In this document: piece after piece, positions 1 to 5,300 of the stretch
How the letters are laid out: the number at the start of each line of letters is the position of its first letter
Position numbering within the stretch: position 1 is the first letter of the stretch
Source of the DNA: Bacillota bacterium
GTDB taxonomy: Bacteria > Bacillota > Clostridia > Peptostreptococcales > Anaerovoracaceae
Length of the DNA stretch: 6,072 nucleotides
Assembly (NCBI GenBank): GCA_017537495.1
Contig: JAFYKS010000320.1
Location: forward strand, 1-6,072
Direction of reading: 5' to 3'
The notes under the pieces: model-generated
Told to the model about the DNA's origin: nothing
What the model saw: the letters and a program-made list of their open reading frames with translations, nothing else
The model's database searches: none
Translations under genes and position numbers: made by a program

Positions 1-129
1 CGTGAGAAGCAGGGGCTGCATGAAATCCCGGCAGTAAACAGCAGATCGGCAAGTAATACATACGCTCGTCTGGATAAATCTTTCAGCAGCGTACCGGATT
101 TCTTCAAGAAGCTGTTTTCTAAGAAATAG
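1..129 (+). CDS. C-terminal end of an unidentified protein (partial)
   Basis: Frame 1 is open from the first base to a TAG at 127-129 and gives the last 42 residues of a protein that begins outside the window. The tail is polar and serine-rich and ends in a basic, phenylalanine-containing stretch (FFKKLFSKK). I recognise no domain or motif, so no function is given. The next gene starts 28 bases downstream on the same strand and the gap contains neither a hairpin with T-run nor an obvious promoter, so the two are probably co-transcribed. Its identity matters for the locus: if the missing part were a secreted toxin or effector, the small genes that follow could be its immunity or accessory genes. 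That is speculation until the upstream sequence is seen. Confidence 0.6.
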   Translation, partial: REKQGLHEIPAVNSRSASNTYARLDKSFSSVPDFFKKLFSKK

Positions 130-157
130 AATTAAATGTTGATACGGAGGTGTGTGT

Positions 158-1108
158 ATGGAACGTAAATCCTCAAAATTAATAATTTCAATTCTATTGC
201 TGCTTCTGATTTTGTCTCTGATCTGCAGCTGGACATTGTTCAAGAAGACTGTAGCAATGCATTATGCTGCGGATAAGGCTATCGGATATGGCCTGAAAGG
301 ACTTTCACATGAAATGAACTGTACGCTGGCGAGTCTCAGCGAGCTGAAGGCATACGGAGCTCTGGAGCCTGAAAAATTCAGTCTTCTTTGTAAGCAGCTT
401 GACAGGGATGTATTCTACTCTGTGGAAACCATGGCAGCATTCGATTATGGTTTATTAAGTGCAGGTTATAATGATTATGATATCTTCTGGTTCTACTGCT
501 ATATTAATGACGTATTCCGCGCAAGTGAGAATTTCGATAAGATGAGTACGGCGGAAATCCAGTCGGTTTACATGTCCCTGTCTAAAGTCTGCAGTGCATT
601 CAATCAGCTGGACTGGCATTTACCGAAGTCAGATAATTATTTCGGTATATCGCTGGAAGCATATGATTTTGAGAAGGATCCATCGGGCGTGCGAAAGCAT
701 CTTGAAGAACTGAAAGCTCTGACGGCGAAAGAGCAGGAGATGCTGCAGGTGTACTTGCAGCCGCGGACCGATGATAATGTGGGCAAAAATGTTCCAGAAC
801 ATACACAGGAAGAAATCGCATCAGCCATTGATGTAATAAAAAAGGAATTTGAATCAAAGTGGCAGGGCTGCACTCTGAAAGAAATTTACTATGCGGGCGG
901 TGGTGTCTCCAGACAGTATCAGGATTGGGCTGACAGAAACAATGCAGACGATGTAATTGTACTGCTTTCATCATTTGAGGCGGGCAGCGATGCAGACCCG
1001 TCACTGAATCCGAACAGTACATATGATAACTATATGTGGATATTGGTGAGAACGGATGGCGGAGAATGGATTCATGTGGATCATGGATATTATATTCCGC
1101 TTCTTTGA
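158..1108 (+). CDS. Membrane-anchored protein with conserved C-terminal domain, function unknown
   Basis: The gene encodes 316 residues. The start chosen is ATG 158, seven bases after a GGAGG site at 146-150; the in-frame GTG at 152 lies one base after that site and is too close. Residues 8-27 form a single hydrophobic helix after a basic N-terminus, so the bulk should be outside the cell. The helix contains LSLIC, which is not a good lipobox (Ile before Cys), so a lipoprotein is unlikely. Residues 35-200 are rich in aromatic residues and look mostly helical. Residues 216-316 form a distinct domain with DDVIVLLSSF, LNPNSTYDNYMWILVR and GGEWIHVDHGY. From memory, similar segments occur at the C-termini of clostridial surface proteins and of M56/BlaR1-like proteins; no peptidase motif is present here. 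The domain is recognised, not its role. First gene of the six-gene run. Confidence 0.88.
   Translation: MERKSSKLIISILLLLLILSLICSWTLFKKTVAMHYAADKAIGYGLKGLSHEMNCTLASLSELKAYGALEPEKFSLLCKQLDRDVFYSVETMAAFDYGLLSAGYNDYDIFWFYCYINDVFRASENFDKMSTAEIQSVYMSLSKVCSAFNQLDWHLPKSDNYFGISLEAYDFEKDPSGVRKHLEELKALTAKEQEMLQVYLQPRTDDNVGKNVPEHTQEEIASAIDVIKKEFESKWQGCTLKEIYYAGGGVSRQYQDWADRNNADDVIVLLSSFEAGSDADPSLNPNSTYDNYMWILVRTDGGEWIHVDHGYYIPLL
838..844 (+). other. A AAA AAG heptamer in slippery-site phase
   Basis: Inside the first anchored-protein gene the codons ATA AAA AAG create the heptamer A_AAA_AAG in the phase used for -1 ribosomal frameshifting, for example in dnaX of Escherichia coli. A shift to -1 would meet TGA at 850-852 after two codons and give a product lacking the C-terminal domain. 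A weak bulged stem (859-873) lies about 14 bases downstream, further than usual, and I see no upstream Shine-Dalgarno stimulator. The heptamer is seen; frameshifting is not established. Confidence 0.2.
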
Positions 1109-1126
1109 TATTTGCGAGGTGTGTGT

Positions 1127-1627
1127 ATGAGTTTGAATTTTGGATGGGGAGCAATATTCTTGATATTAGCTTTTGTATGGTTATGGCCGCACCACGAGGA
1201 AAAAGTTCGTCAGCGTGAAGCTTCCAGGGAAAGCTTTGTTCCCTATAGGGATGAGGCGGCAGACCGTGTTTTAGCCGCCATGCTGACATATCCGAACCCC
1301 GTTCTATTTTCTCCGCAAAATACGGAGTCCAGAGAGTCTATGCTTCAGGCATGGGGCGGTGAAATTGGAGACTGTTTCATATTGGATCAGTTTTATACCT
1401 TCATGGAAGCAGAAATTGCTGACAGGTATATGAAGCTCTGTAATGAAACAGGGACTAGAATGGAACTGATCGGACTGGAGTATAACGGAAATGAAATTAC
1501 TGCGATGGTGCAGATCAATGCAAAAGATCCTGTTCGGGCGGTATTTACCGCAGAATTTACAGAGGATAATCTTCTGCAGAATTTGACGGTAAAGGATGAC
1601 AAGCTTCTGATTGAGGCTATCTCTTAA
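1127..1627 (+). CDS. Small membrane-anchored protein, function unknown
   Basis: The gene encodes 166 residues. ATG 1127 is preferred because a GAGG site at 1116-1119 stands seven bases before it; the frame stays open to a TTG at 1112, but that lies upstream of the site. Residues 4-20 form one hydrophobic helix with few charges, followed by a charged HHEEKVRQRE linker, which suggests an N-terminal anchor. The remainder (about 40-166) is a single soluble domain: a helical first half and a C-terminal part with alternating hydrophobic residues (about 112-165) that looks like beta strands, ending in VKDDKLLIEAIS. The fold could resemble small NTF2-like or immunity-type domains, but I cannot support that from the sequence. 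It starts 18 bases after the previous stop, in an operon-like arrangement. Confidence 0.85.
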   Translation: MSLNFGWGAIFLILAFVWLWPHHEEKVRQREASRESFVPYRDEAADRVLAAMLTYPNPVLFSPQNTESRESMLQAWGGEIGDCFILDQFYTFMEAEIADRYMKLCNETGTRMELIGLEYNGNEITAMVQINAKDPVRAVFTAEFTEDNLLQNLTVKDDKLLIEAIS

Positions 1628-1656
1628 ATGTCTTTGAGCTTGTGAAGGGGGATAAT

Positions 1657-1896
1657 ATGGATAAGCTAAAACTGTTTTTTTCATTTGTTGGGATGATTTT
1701 GGGGATTTTGGCGCTGACGAAGACTCTTTCCTATGATATTACAATGCCCATAATGAATGTGTGTTTGGGGATGGTCTGCTTATGCAGTGGTGTGATAAAT
1801 GTAAGAACCGGAAAAAAGAACAGTGCTTTCTTTGATTTTCTATTAGGAACGCTGTTTTTACTGCTTGTAATTGTATGTTTGTGGCTCGGATTGTAA
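1657..1896 (+). CDS. Small hydrophobic membrane protein, about three helices
   Basis: The gene encodes 79 residues. The start is ATG 1657 with a strong AAGGGGG site at 1645-1651, five bases before it; the alternative GTG at 1642 precedes that site. Hydrophobic segments lie at about 6-22, 30-48 and 59-78, separated by a short polar turn and by a basic loop NVRTGKK (48-54), which probably faces the cytoplasm. Size and layout resemble the small Bacillus/Clostridia membrane proteins grouped as DUF3953, but this comparison is from memory and the sequence is too hydrophobic and short for certainty. The gaps to its neighbours (29 bases before, 19 after) suggest one transcript. A role as partner or modulator of the anchored proteins beside it is possible but unproven. 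Confidence 0.8.
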   Translation: MDKLKLFFSFVGMILGILALTKTLSYDITMPIMNVCLGMVCLCSGVINVRTGKKNSAFFDFLLGTLFLLLVIVCLWLGL

Positions 1897-1915
1897 ATGA
1901 TGGGGGGATAGGGGA

Positions 1916-2494
1916 ATGAAACACAGTGTGCAATTTCCAATAAAAGTGAATCCGGGAAAAAGTATAGGTAAACTTCAGCTGGGTATGACTCCCGAAGAAA
2001 TTCTGCGTGCAATCCATGAAATGCGCATGGATTGGGGTGATTTAAATAAGTCTGACGTGGAGATTTTGAAAGATATGGAGTTTGATGGACTTCTGTGTGT
2101 GCGGTACATGTGCTGCACTGACGGCTGCATTCCATTCTTTTTCATAGTCACATTCCGGGATGGTACAGCTGTCGAAATCGGTATAAACCGAGACGTAGAT
2201 CCGTACCAGCCGGTCGTATATCCTGTAAGAGATATGCAGCATTTGCCTCTGTTTCAATTACCGGCAGATTTGCTTGTTACATACTTGAAAACCTTTGGTC
2301 AGTGTGTTGCAGATAATGATGATGAGCTGCTGGCCAATGAATATGTTTTCCCTGAACTGGGGCTGACGCTTTGGAGAGAAAATGCGTTCCATTCCAAGCT
2401 GCTTTTGAACCGGGAGTACATGGAAATGATGGGGGATATGGTTACAGAAGAGTTTGGGAATGTGTTCTTTGAGATTGTGAAAGTAAGTATGTGA
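1916..2494 (+). CDS. Soluble protein with GKSIG..LGMT motif, immunity-like
   Basis: The gene encodes 192 residues, starting at ATG 1916, eight bases after a run of six G at 1902-1907. There is no signal peptide or membrane segment, so it should be cytoplasmic. Residues 14-29 (GKSIGKLQLGMTPEEI) match a pattern common in uncharacterised Firmicutes proteins, where a glycine turn and LGM-T/S precede a helix. The C-terminal part carries YVFPELGLTLWREN (143-156), also a recurring pattern in such proteins, and the end is strand-like (VFFEIVKVSM). A cluster of cysteines lies at 61-71 (C61, C66, C67, C71), which could be redox-active or metal-linked, though the spacing matches no ribbon I know. Some relatives sit in polymorphic-toxin immunity loci as I recall, so an immunity role is a reasonable guess, not a call. 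Confidence 0.86.
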   Translation: MKHSVQFPIKVNPGKSIGKLQLGMTPEEILRAIHEMRMDWGDLNKSDVEILKDMEFDGLLCVRYMCCTDGCIPFFFIVTFRDGTAVEIGINRDVDPYQPVVYPVRDMQHLPLFQLPADLLVTYLKTFGQCVADNDDELLANEYVFPELGLTLWRENAFHSKLLLNREYMEMMGDMVTEEFGNVFFEIVKVSM

Positions 2495-2511
2495 AATATG
2501 GGGTGCGTGTT

Positions 2512-3273
2512 ATGAAGGAATTTACATACCGTGGACATAAATGCTGTTACAATGAATTCAGAACAGAAGGTGATTTGCAGCCCATGATTCTGATACCGGA
2601 TGATGGGTATCCGGGGAATACGGTACAGACTTTTATAGGCTATATGCCTTCAGGGTATAAGATTGTTCTGATTGATTTTCTGGGCTGCGGGCAGTCGGAT
2701 AAGCCGCAGGGATTCGTATCTGACCGGTGGCAGGATCAGGCTATGCAGCTGAAGGAGCTTTTCTATGCAGCCGGATATGAACAGGCTATACTCATTGGTT
2801 TCGGCAAAGGGGGCTGCCGTACCGCAGAAGCTTTTCTGGCAGAAATGCCGGACCTTGTGGAGCGTGTGTTTTTCATCGCAAAATCTTATGTCCCGTATTC
2901 TCTTTCGGACGAACTGCTTCCTAAGGTCATGACTCTGCCGAACTCTATGCGTCATTCCAGTGAGGACAACTGGAGAAATCTGGCGTTTGCATGCCGGCAG
3001 ATATTGGAGGGTGATGAGACACGATGTCCGTTCTGCGGCGGTATCATGCTTCGGGGTATCATTAACGGGGCACGAGATATTGCAAGGTGGACCATAGACG
3101 ATGGACTGGCAGGCATAGTGCCTGATCGGGGGGAATTTTATCTTCGCAACCTTCAGCCGAAAGGCTTCTTTGGCAAATTTAAGGAGATTGGTAACGCAGA
3201 AACCAGTAAGAAAACCGCCTATGTTTGCTATGCTTGTGGTAAACTTACTGCAGACATAAGCAATTTGATTTAA
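2512..3273 (+). CDS. Alpha/beta-hydrolase-like pseudoenzyme fused to zinc ribbon
   Basis: The gene encodes 253 residues. ATG 2512 has GGGG (2500-2503) upstream; an alternative GTG at 2491 would overlap the previous stop but has no good site. Residues 25-125 read as the N-terminal half of an alpha/beta hydrolase: strand ILIPDDG (26-32), the DFLGCGQSDKP motif (55-65) and the nucleophile-elbow region ILIGFGKGG (93-101). The normal G-x-S-x-G is G96-F-G98-K-G100, so the catalytic serine is glycine (codon GGC, 2803-2805; AGC would be serine). The second half of the fold, which carries the acid and histidine, is absent. Residues 170-253 instead form a zinc ribbon with CPFC (172-175) and CYAC (239-242), close to the DUF6487 pattern as I recall it. 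It is most likely a non-catalytic binding or regulatory protein in the cytoplasm. Hydrolysis seems very unlikely. Confidence 0.88.
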   Translation: MKEFTYRGHKCCYNEFRTEGDLQPMILIPDDGYPGNTVQTFIGYMPSGYKIVLIDFLGCGQSDKPQGFVSDRWQDQAMQLKELFYAAGYEQAILIGFGKGGCRTAEAFLAEMPDLVERVFFIAKSYVPYSLSDELLPKVMTLPNSMRHSSEDNWRNLAFACRQILEGDETRCPFCGGIMLRGIINGARDIARWTIDDGLAGIVPDRGEFYLRNLQPKGFFGKFKEIGNAETSKKTAYVCYACGKLTADISNLI

Positions 3274-3304
3274 AGAGGGGAAATGGATTAAGAGGATATT
3301 TGAA

Positions 3305-3898
3305 ATGACGATTTACGAAAAGTTCTGTCAGCTTGATATCGACAGCAGACTGATTGGTCTGGGAAAAAGCGGTGATACGCATGTGGAATATTTCTGCACG
3401 CCGGTAGATGCAAGGATTATTGGCTGGGAAAACAGCATCCATTACTGCTTTATTAAAGGCAGCAGAGATATGGTATTCGCGGTGAATCCGGAGCCTGCAG
3501 TGGAGCAGTACGTGTATCCTCTTGCCATGAATTTCAGGGATTTTCTGAGTCTGATTTTAAGCTGCGGATGCACAACGGCCATTGAACAGATTATCGGATG
3601 GAGCAGACAGCAGTTTGAAGATTTTGTTATCAGTGAATATAACGAAAAGGTACCTGGTCAGCAGGAAGTTCTGGACACCATTGCCCGCGAACTTAAAATT
3701 AAACCAATGGAGGATCCTTATTCCTATGTAAAAAACGTTCAGCAGCAGTTTCTTCAGTATCCTGCAAAGATTCGGTATTCCAATGAATATTACGATACTC
3801 TGGGCCTTGAACGTCCTGACGGCAGTGAAAATGAAATGAAAATGCTGGAATTCGCTCCGGTTCAGTTTACCTTCGTTAAGAAGGATAATAAAAATTGA
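3305..3898 (+). CDS. Soluble conserved hypothetical protein, Clostridia family
   Basis: The gene encodes 197 residues, starting at ATG 3305 with AGAGGA at 3291-3296 eight bases upstream. There is no signal or membrane segment. I recognise the overall pattern from unannotated Lachnospiraceae proteins: IIGWENSIHYCFI (38-50), MVFAVNP (56-62), YVYPLAMNFRDFLSLIL (69-85), then EQIIGW (94-99) with QQFEDF (102-107), and near the end SNEYYDTLGLE (159-169). The stretch with a strand, PLA, then N-F-x-D-F-L resembles the end of SMI1/KNR4 (SUKH) immunity domains, but I do not see the rest of that fold clearly. The name stays hypothetical. Its TGA stop (3896-3898) lies inside the -35 box of the next promoter, and the following hairpin would end the upstream transcript. 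It is the last gene of the left block. Confidence 0.87.
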   Translation: MTIYEKFCQLDIDSRLIGLGKSGDTHVEYFCTPVDARIIGWENSIHYCFIKGSRDMVFAVNPEPAVEQYVYPLAMNFRDFLSLILSCGCTTAIEQIIGWSRQQFEDFVISEYNEKVPGQQEVLDTIARELKIKPMEDPYSYVKNVQQQFLQYPAKIRYSNEYYDTLGLERPDGSENEMKMLEFAPVQFTFVKKDNKN

Positions 3899-3923
3899 CA
3901 AAATACTATAAATACTTTATCAT
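3895..3923 (+). promoter_or_regulatory. Sigma-A type promoter
   Basis: TTGACA at 3895-3900 is a perfect -35 hexamer, followed by exactly 17 bases and TATCAT at 3918-3923, one mismatch from the -10 consensus, in an A/T-rich setting. Transcription would begin near 3930. The -35 box contains the TGA stop of the preceding gene. It is the strongest promoter-like sequence I found in the window and would drive the leader RNA and, if the leader hairpin is bypassed, the right block of genes. Confidence 0.75.
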
Positions 3924-3929
3924 GATAAA

Positions 3930-4043
3930 AAGGGTTATTGGGGAATGTGCCTGCGGGTGCAGGATATAAGGAGATTATTTTTGGGAAATGCCCCGCAGAG
4001 GACTGTGCTTTATGTAGCATGATTTTCTGCGGGTTTTTTATTT
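3930..4043 (+). ncRNA. Structured leader RNA or small RNA, possible attenuator
   Basis: Between the promoter and the next gene lies a non-coding stretch with layered base pairing. CCTGC (3950-3954) and GCAGG (3959-3963) form a small hairpin with loop GGGT. CTGCGGG (3951-3957) can instead pair over seven bases with CCCGCAG (3992-3998), which is the 5' arm of the terminator hairpin; the same heptamer recurs at 4027-4033 as the terminator's 3' arm. These pairings exclude each other, the layout expected of a riboswitch or attenuator. Only 25 bases separate the T-run from the next start codon, with no second promoter visible, so expression of that gene from this promoter needs read-through. I could not match it to a known riboswitch, T-box, SRP or 6S RNA. 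A discrete small RNA of about 110 bases is the alternative. Coordinates are approximate. Confidence 0.55.
3992..4039 (+). terminator. Intrinsic terminator with 18-position hairpin
   Basis: The arms 3992-4009 and 4016-4033 pair in a single register around the loop TTATGT, with one C-A mismatch (4003/4022) and four G-T pairs. The outer eight pairs (CCCGCAGA with TCTGCGGG) are perfect. Six T follow at 4034-4039. It should stop read-through from the left block and also the transcript begun at the promoter just upstream, unless the alternative pairing in the leader prevents it from folding. Confidence 0.82.
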
Positions 4044-4068
4044 ACAGAAATACATAAGGGACAGAACT

Positions 4069-4656
4069 ATGATTAAAGTAACATTGATTGTAAAACGTCA
4101 TGAAGACAGGTTTGAAACAGAACTGAGCTTTGATTCTTCTGAAAGTAAAGTGGAATATGTGCAGGCTCTGGCTGAGTTTCTGAAAAAGAAAGTCTATGAA
4201 GAAAGCGGGCATGCATCACGGTACCGGGAGCATACCATTGAAAAGAACGGCATACTGTCCTATACCGTAAGAATGGACTTCCATACGCGACGTGATATTG
4301 CGGATGCACTTCGGACACAGGATGTGGGAAAGCTGAGCAAATATTATCATGAGTTTGAGAAGGCCGCTCACGACTATCTGCAGGTGAAATTTGCAGATGG
4401 AAGGGCCGAGTGCGAAGAAGACATCCGGTTGATAGAACCACAGAAAATACCGCTGTTCCGATCCAGAAAGATTACAGGTTTTGTATGGGCTCTGGTAATT
4501 TTTGTTCTGAATCTTGCAGAGCATTTTATGGATTATGATTTAAAACCGTGGCATATTTTTGCTCTGGCGTGCGGGACTGCAGCCATTATGGAGCTGATTG
4601 AATTTATCTTCAGCTGGCCGGGCGGGATTTTTGTAAAGGAAAAAATCCGACCATAA
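4069..4656 (+). CDS. Cytoplasmic-domain protein with two C-terminal membrane helices
   Basis: The gene encodes 195 residues, starting at ATG 4069 with AAGGGA (4056-4061) seven bases before it. There is no N-terminal signal. Residues 1-125 form a charged soluble domain that begins with a strand (IKVTLIVKR), continues through helical stretches around 27-45 and 76-103, and includes a YTVRMDFHTRRD segment (65-76). Basic KIPLFRSRK (126-134) leads into two hydrophobic helices at about 137-153 and 163-182, joined by a short loop, so both termini should be cytoplasmic. I do not recognise the family. It is the first gene after the promoter and leader RNA, hence the gene most directly controlled if the leader is an attenuator. 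The next gene starts 31 bases later, with no terminator between them. Confidence 0.87.
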   Translation: MIKVTLIVKRHEDRFETELSFDSSESKVEYVQALAEFLKKKVYEESGHASRYREHTIEKNGILSYTVRMDFHTRRDIADALRTQDVGKLSKYYHEFEKAAHDYLQVKFADGRAECEEDIRLIEPQKIPLFRSRKITGFVWALVIFVLNLAEHFMDYDLKPWHIFALACGTAAIMELIEFIFSWPGGIFVKEKIRP

Positions 4657-4687
4657 GGATGAAATTTGTACGAAGGGGAACTGGATT

Positions 4688-5095
4688 ATGAAGAGCAAAG
4701 GGGTAAAAGCTGCGTTGTTTTCAGCTGTTGCAGTGATAATAATAATGCTTGCGGTTAATTTTACAGTACCGGAGAAACTGATTCATCTGCGTGTAGATAA
4801 TGTGACACCAGAGCGGGTTGAATATACGGTAATTAGCTGGTCGGTACGACCTTTTATAACCGGATTTTCAGATGAAGACGTGTTTGTTTTCCGTCAATCC
4901 GGCGATAGTTGGGAGCCATTGCCATCCAATCCGGTGTTCCATCACGATATTGCAGTTATAAACCGGCCATTTTGCCGGTTCAGCTATAAATATGATCTGG
5001 ATGAACCGCTGGAGCCGGGAGTGTATAAGATGAGATTTGAATATTATATGAAGGGCAGTAAGACAGCGGAGTGTGTGTTTGAAGTGGGGGAATGA
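4688..5095 (+). CDS. Anchored protein with Ig-like (Big_14-type) domain
   Basis: The gene encodes 135 residues, starting at ATG 4688; AAGGGG at 4673-4678 lies nine bases upstream. Residues 6-24 are a hydrophobic signal-anchor after MKSKGVK; no lipobox cysteine and no clear cleavage site are seen. The rest is one beta-rich domain. It starts with LRVDNVTPERVEYTVIS (34-50), continues through DVFVFRQSGDSWEPLP (64-79), and ends with LEPGVYKMRFEYY (108-120) and CVFEV (129-133). The order 'NVT..., dW..L., L.PG.Y+..., .F.V' is the pattern of the bacterial Ig-like domain I know as Big_14, found in clostridial surface proteins; the family name is from memory. It probably sits outside the cell as a binding or structural module. 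Its TGA lies five bases before the next ATG, so translation of the two is likely coupled. Confidence 0.85.
   Translation: MKSKGVKAALFSAVAVIIIMLAVNFTVPEKLIHLRVDNVTPERVEYTVISWSVRPFITGFSDEDVFVFRQSGDSWEPLPSNPVFHHDIAVINRPFCRFSYKYDLDEPLEPGVYKMRFEYYMKGSKTAECVFEVGE
4961..4980. repeat. Perfect 7-bp inverted repeat inside the Ig-like gene
   Basis: AACCGGC at 4961-4967 and GCCGGTT at 4974-4980 are exact inverted copies around CATTTT. It lies in coding sequence, with no T-run after it, so it is not a terminator. It may be an mRNA hairpin, a protein-binding palindrome or chance. Confidence 0.5.
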
Positions 5096-5100
5096 CTGTT

Positions 5101-5280
5101 ATGAACGAAAAGATATTATTCTGTATAATTGGCATTTTGGCTCTTGGATTCTGTATTTTTACAACTTTTGATACGATTCGCTTAAAAATGGAACATAAGG
5201 TGAGAGGAGCAGTGAGCATTCTGTTCTGTATCGCCGGGATTCTGTTATTAAGTGTGTTTTTAATTGGGGAACTTATATAA
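5101..5280 (+). CDS. Two-helix small membrane protein, 59 residues
   Basis: The start is taken as ATG 5101, ten bases after GGGGG (5086-5090). An ATG at 5092 overlaps the upstream stop as ATGA and would add three residues, but it lies one base from that site. Two hydrophobic helices at about 4-24 and 38-58 are joined by a basic loop (RLKMEHKVRG, 30-39), giving a hairpin in the membrane with its loop probably in the cytoplasm. No motif points to a function, and the protein is too small for family assignment by eye. The positioning between an anchored Ig-like protein and a large coiled-coil surface protein, with gaps of 5 and 20 bases, suggests a partner role in the same membrane complex. Evidence that it is real rests on ribosome site, spacing and clean hydrophobic pattern. 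Confidence 0.75.
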   Translation: MNEKILFCIIGILALGFCIFTTFDTIRLKMEHKVRGAVSILFCIAGILLLSVFLIGELI

Positions 5281-5300
5281 CATTATGAAAGGGGATAAAA

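Noticed and set aside
158..240. Lipoprotein signal in the first anchored protein
   Set aside because: The cysteine at residue 23 is preceded by Ile, not Gly, Ala or Ser, so the lipobox rule is not met; an uncleaved anchor fits better.
1036..1218. 60-residue + strand frame bridging the first two anchored-protein genes
   Set aside because: It overlaps both genes in another frame, and its translation has no feature beyond shadowing their codons.
600..1289. 229-residue open frame on the minus strand
   Set aside because: It lies antisense across two well-supported + strand genes and their gap, has no ribosome site before its start, and its translation is rich in His, Pro and Ser with no protein-like pattern. 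The other minus-strand frames (for example 1304-1684, 1731-2135, 4073-4441, 5430-5801) fail for the same reasons.
2491..2511. GTG start overlapping the previous stop for the hydrolase-like gene
   Set aside because: The overlap looks operon-like, but there is no good ribosome site before it, while ATG 2512 has GGGG at proper distance and starts at the first strand of the domain.
3283..3291. ATG GAT TAA mini-frame before the 3305 gene, with AGAGGGG upstream
   Set aside because: The site is only two bases from this ATG, too close for efficient initiation, and a two-codon upstream frame has no other support.
3930..4043. Identity of the leader as SRP RNA, 6S RNA, T-box or a known riboswitch
   Set aside because: The SRP core (GGAAGGAAGCAGCC-like), the T-box TGGNACCGCG core and the aptamer consensus sequences I can recall are absent, and it is too short for 6S RNA.
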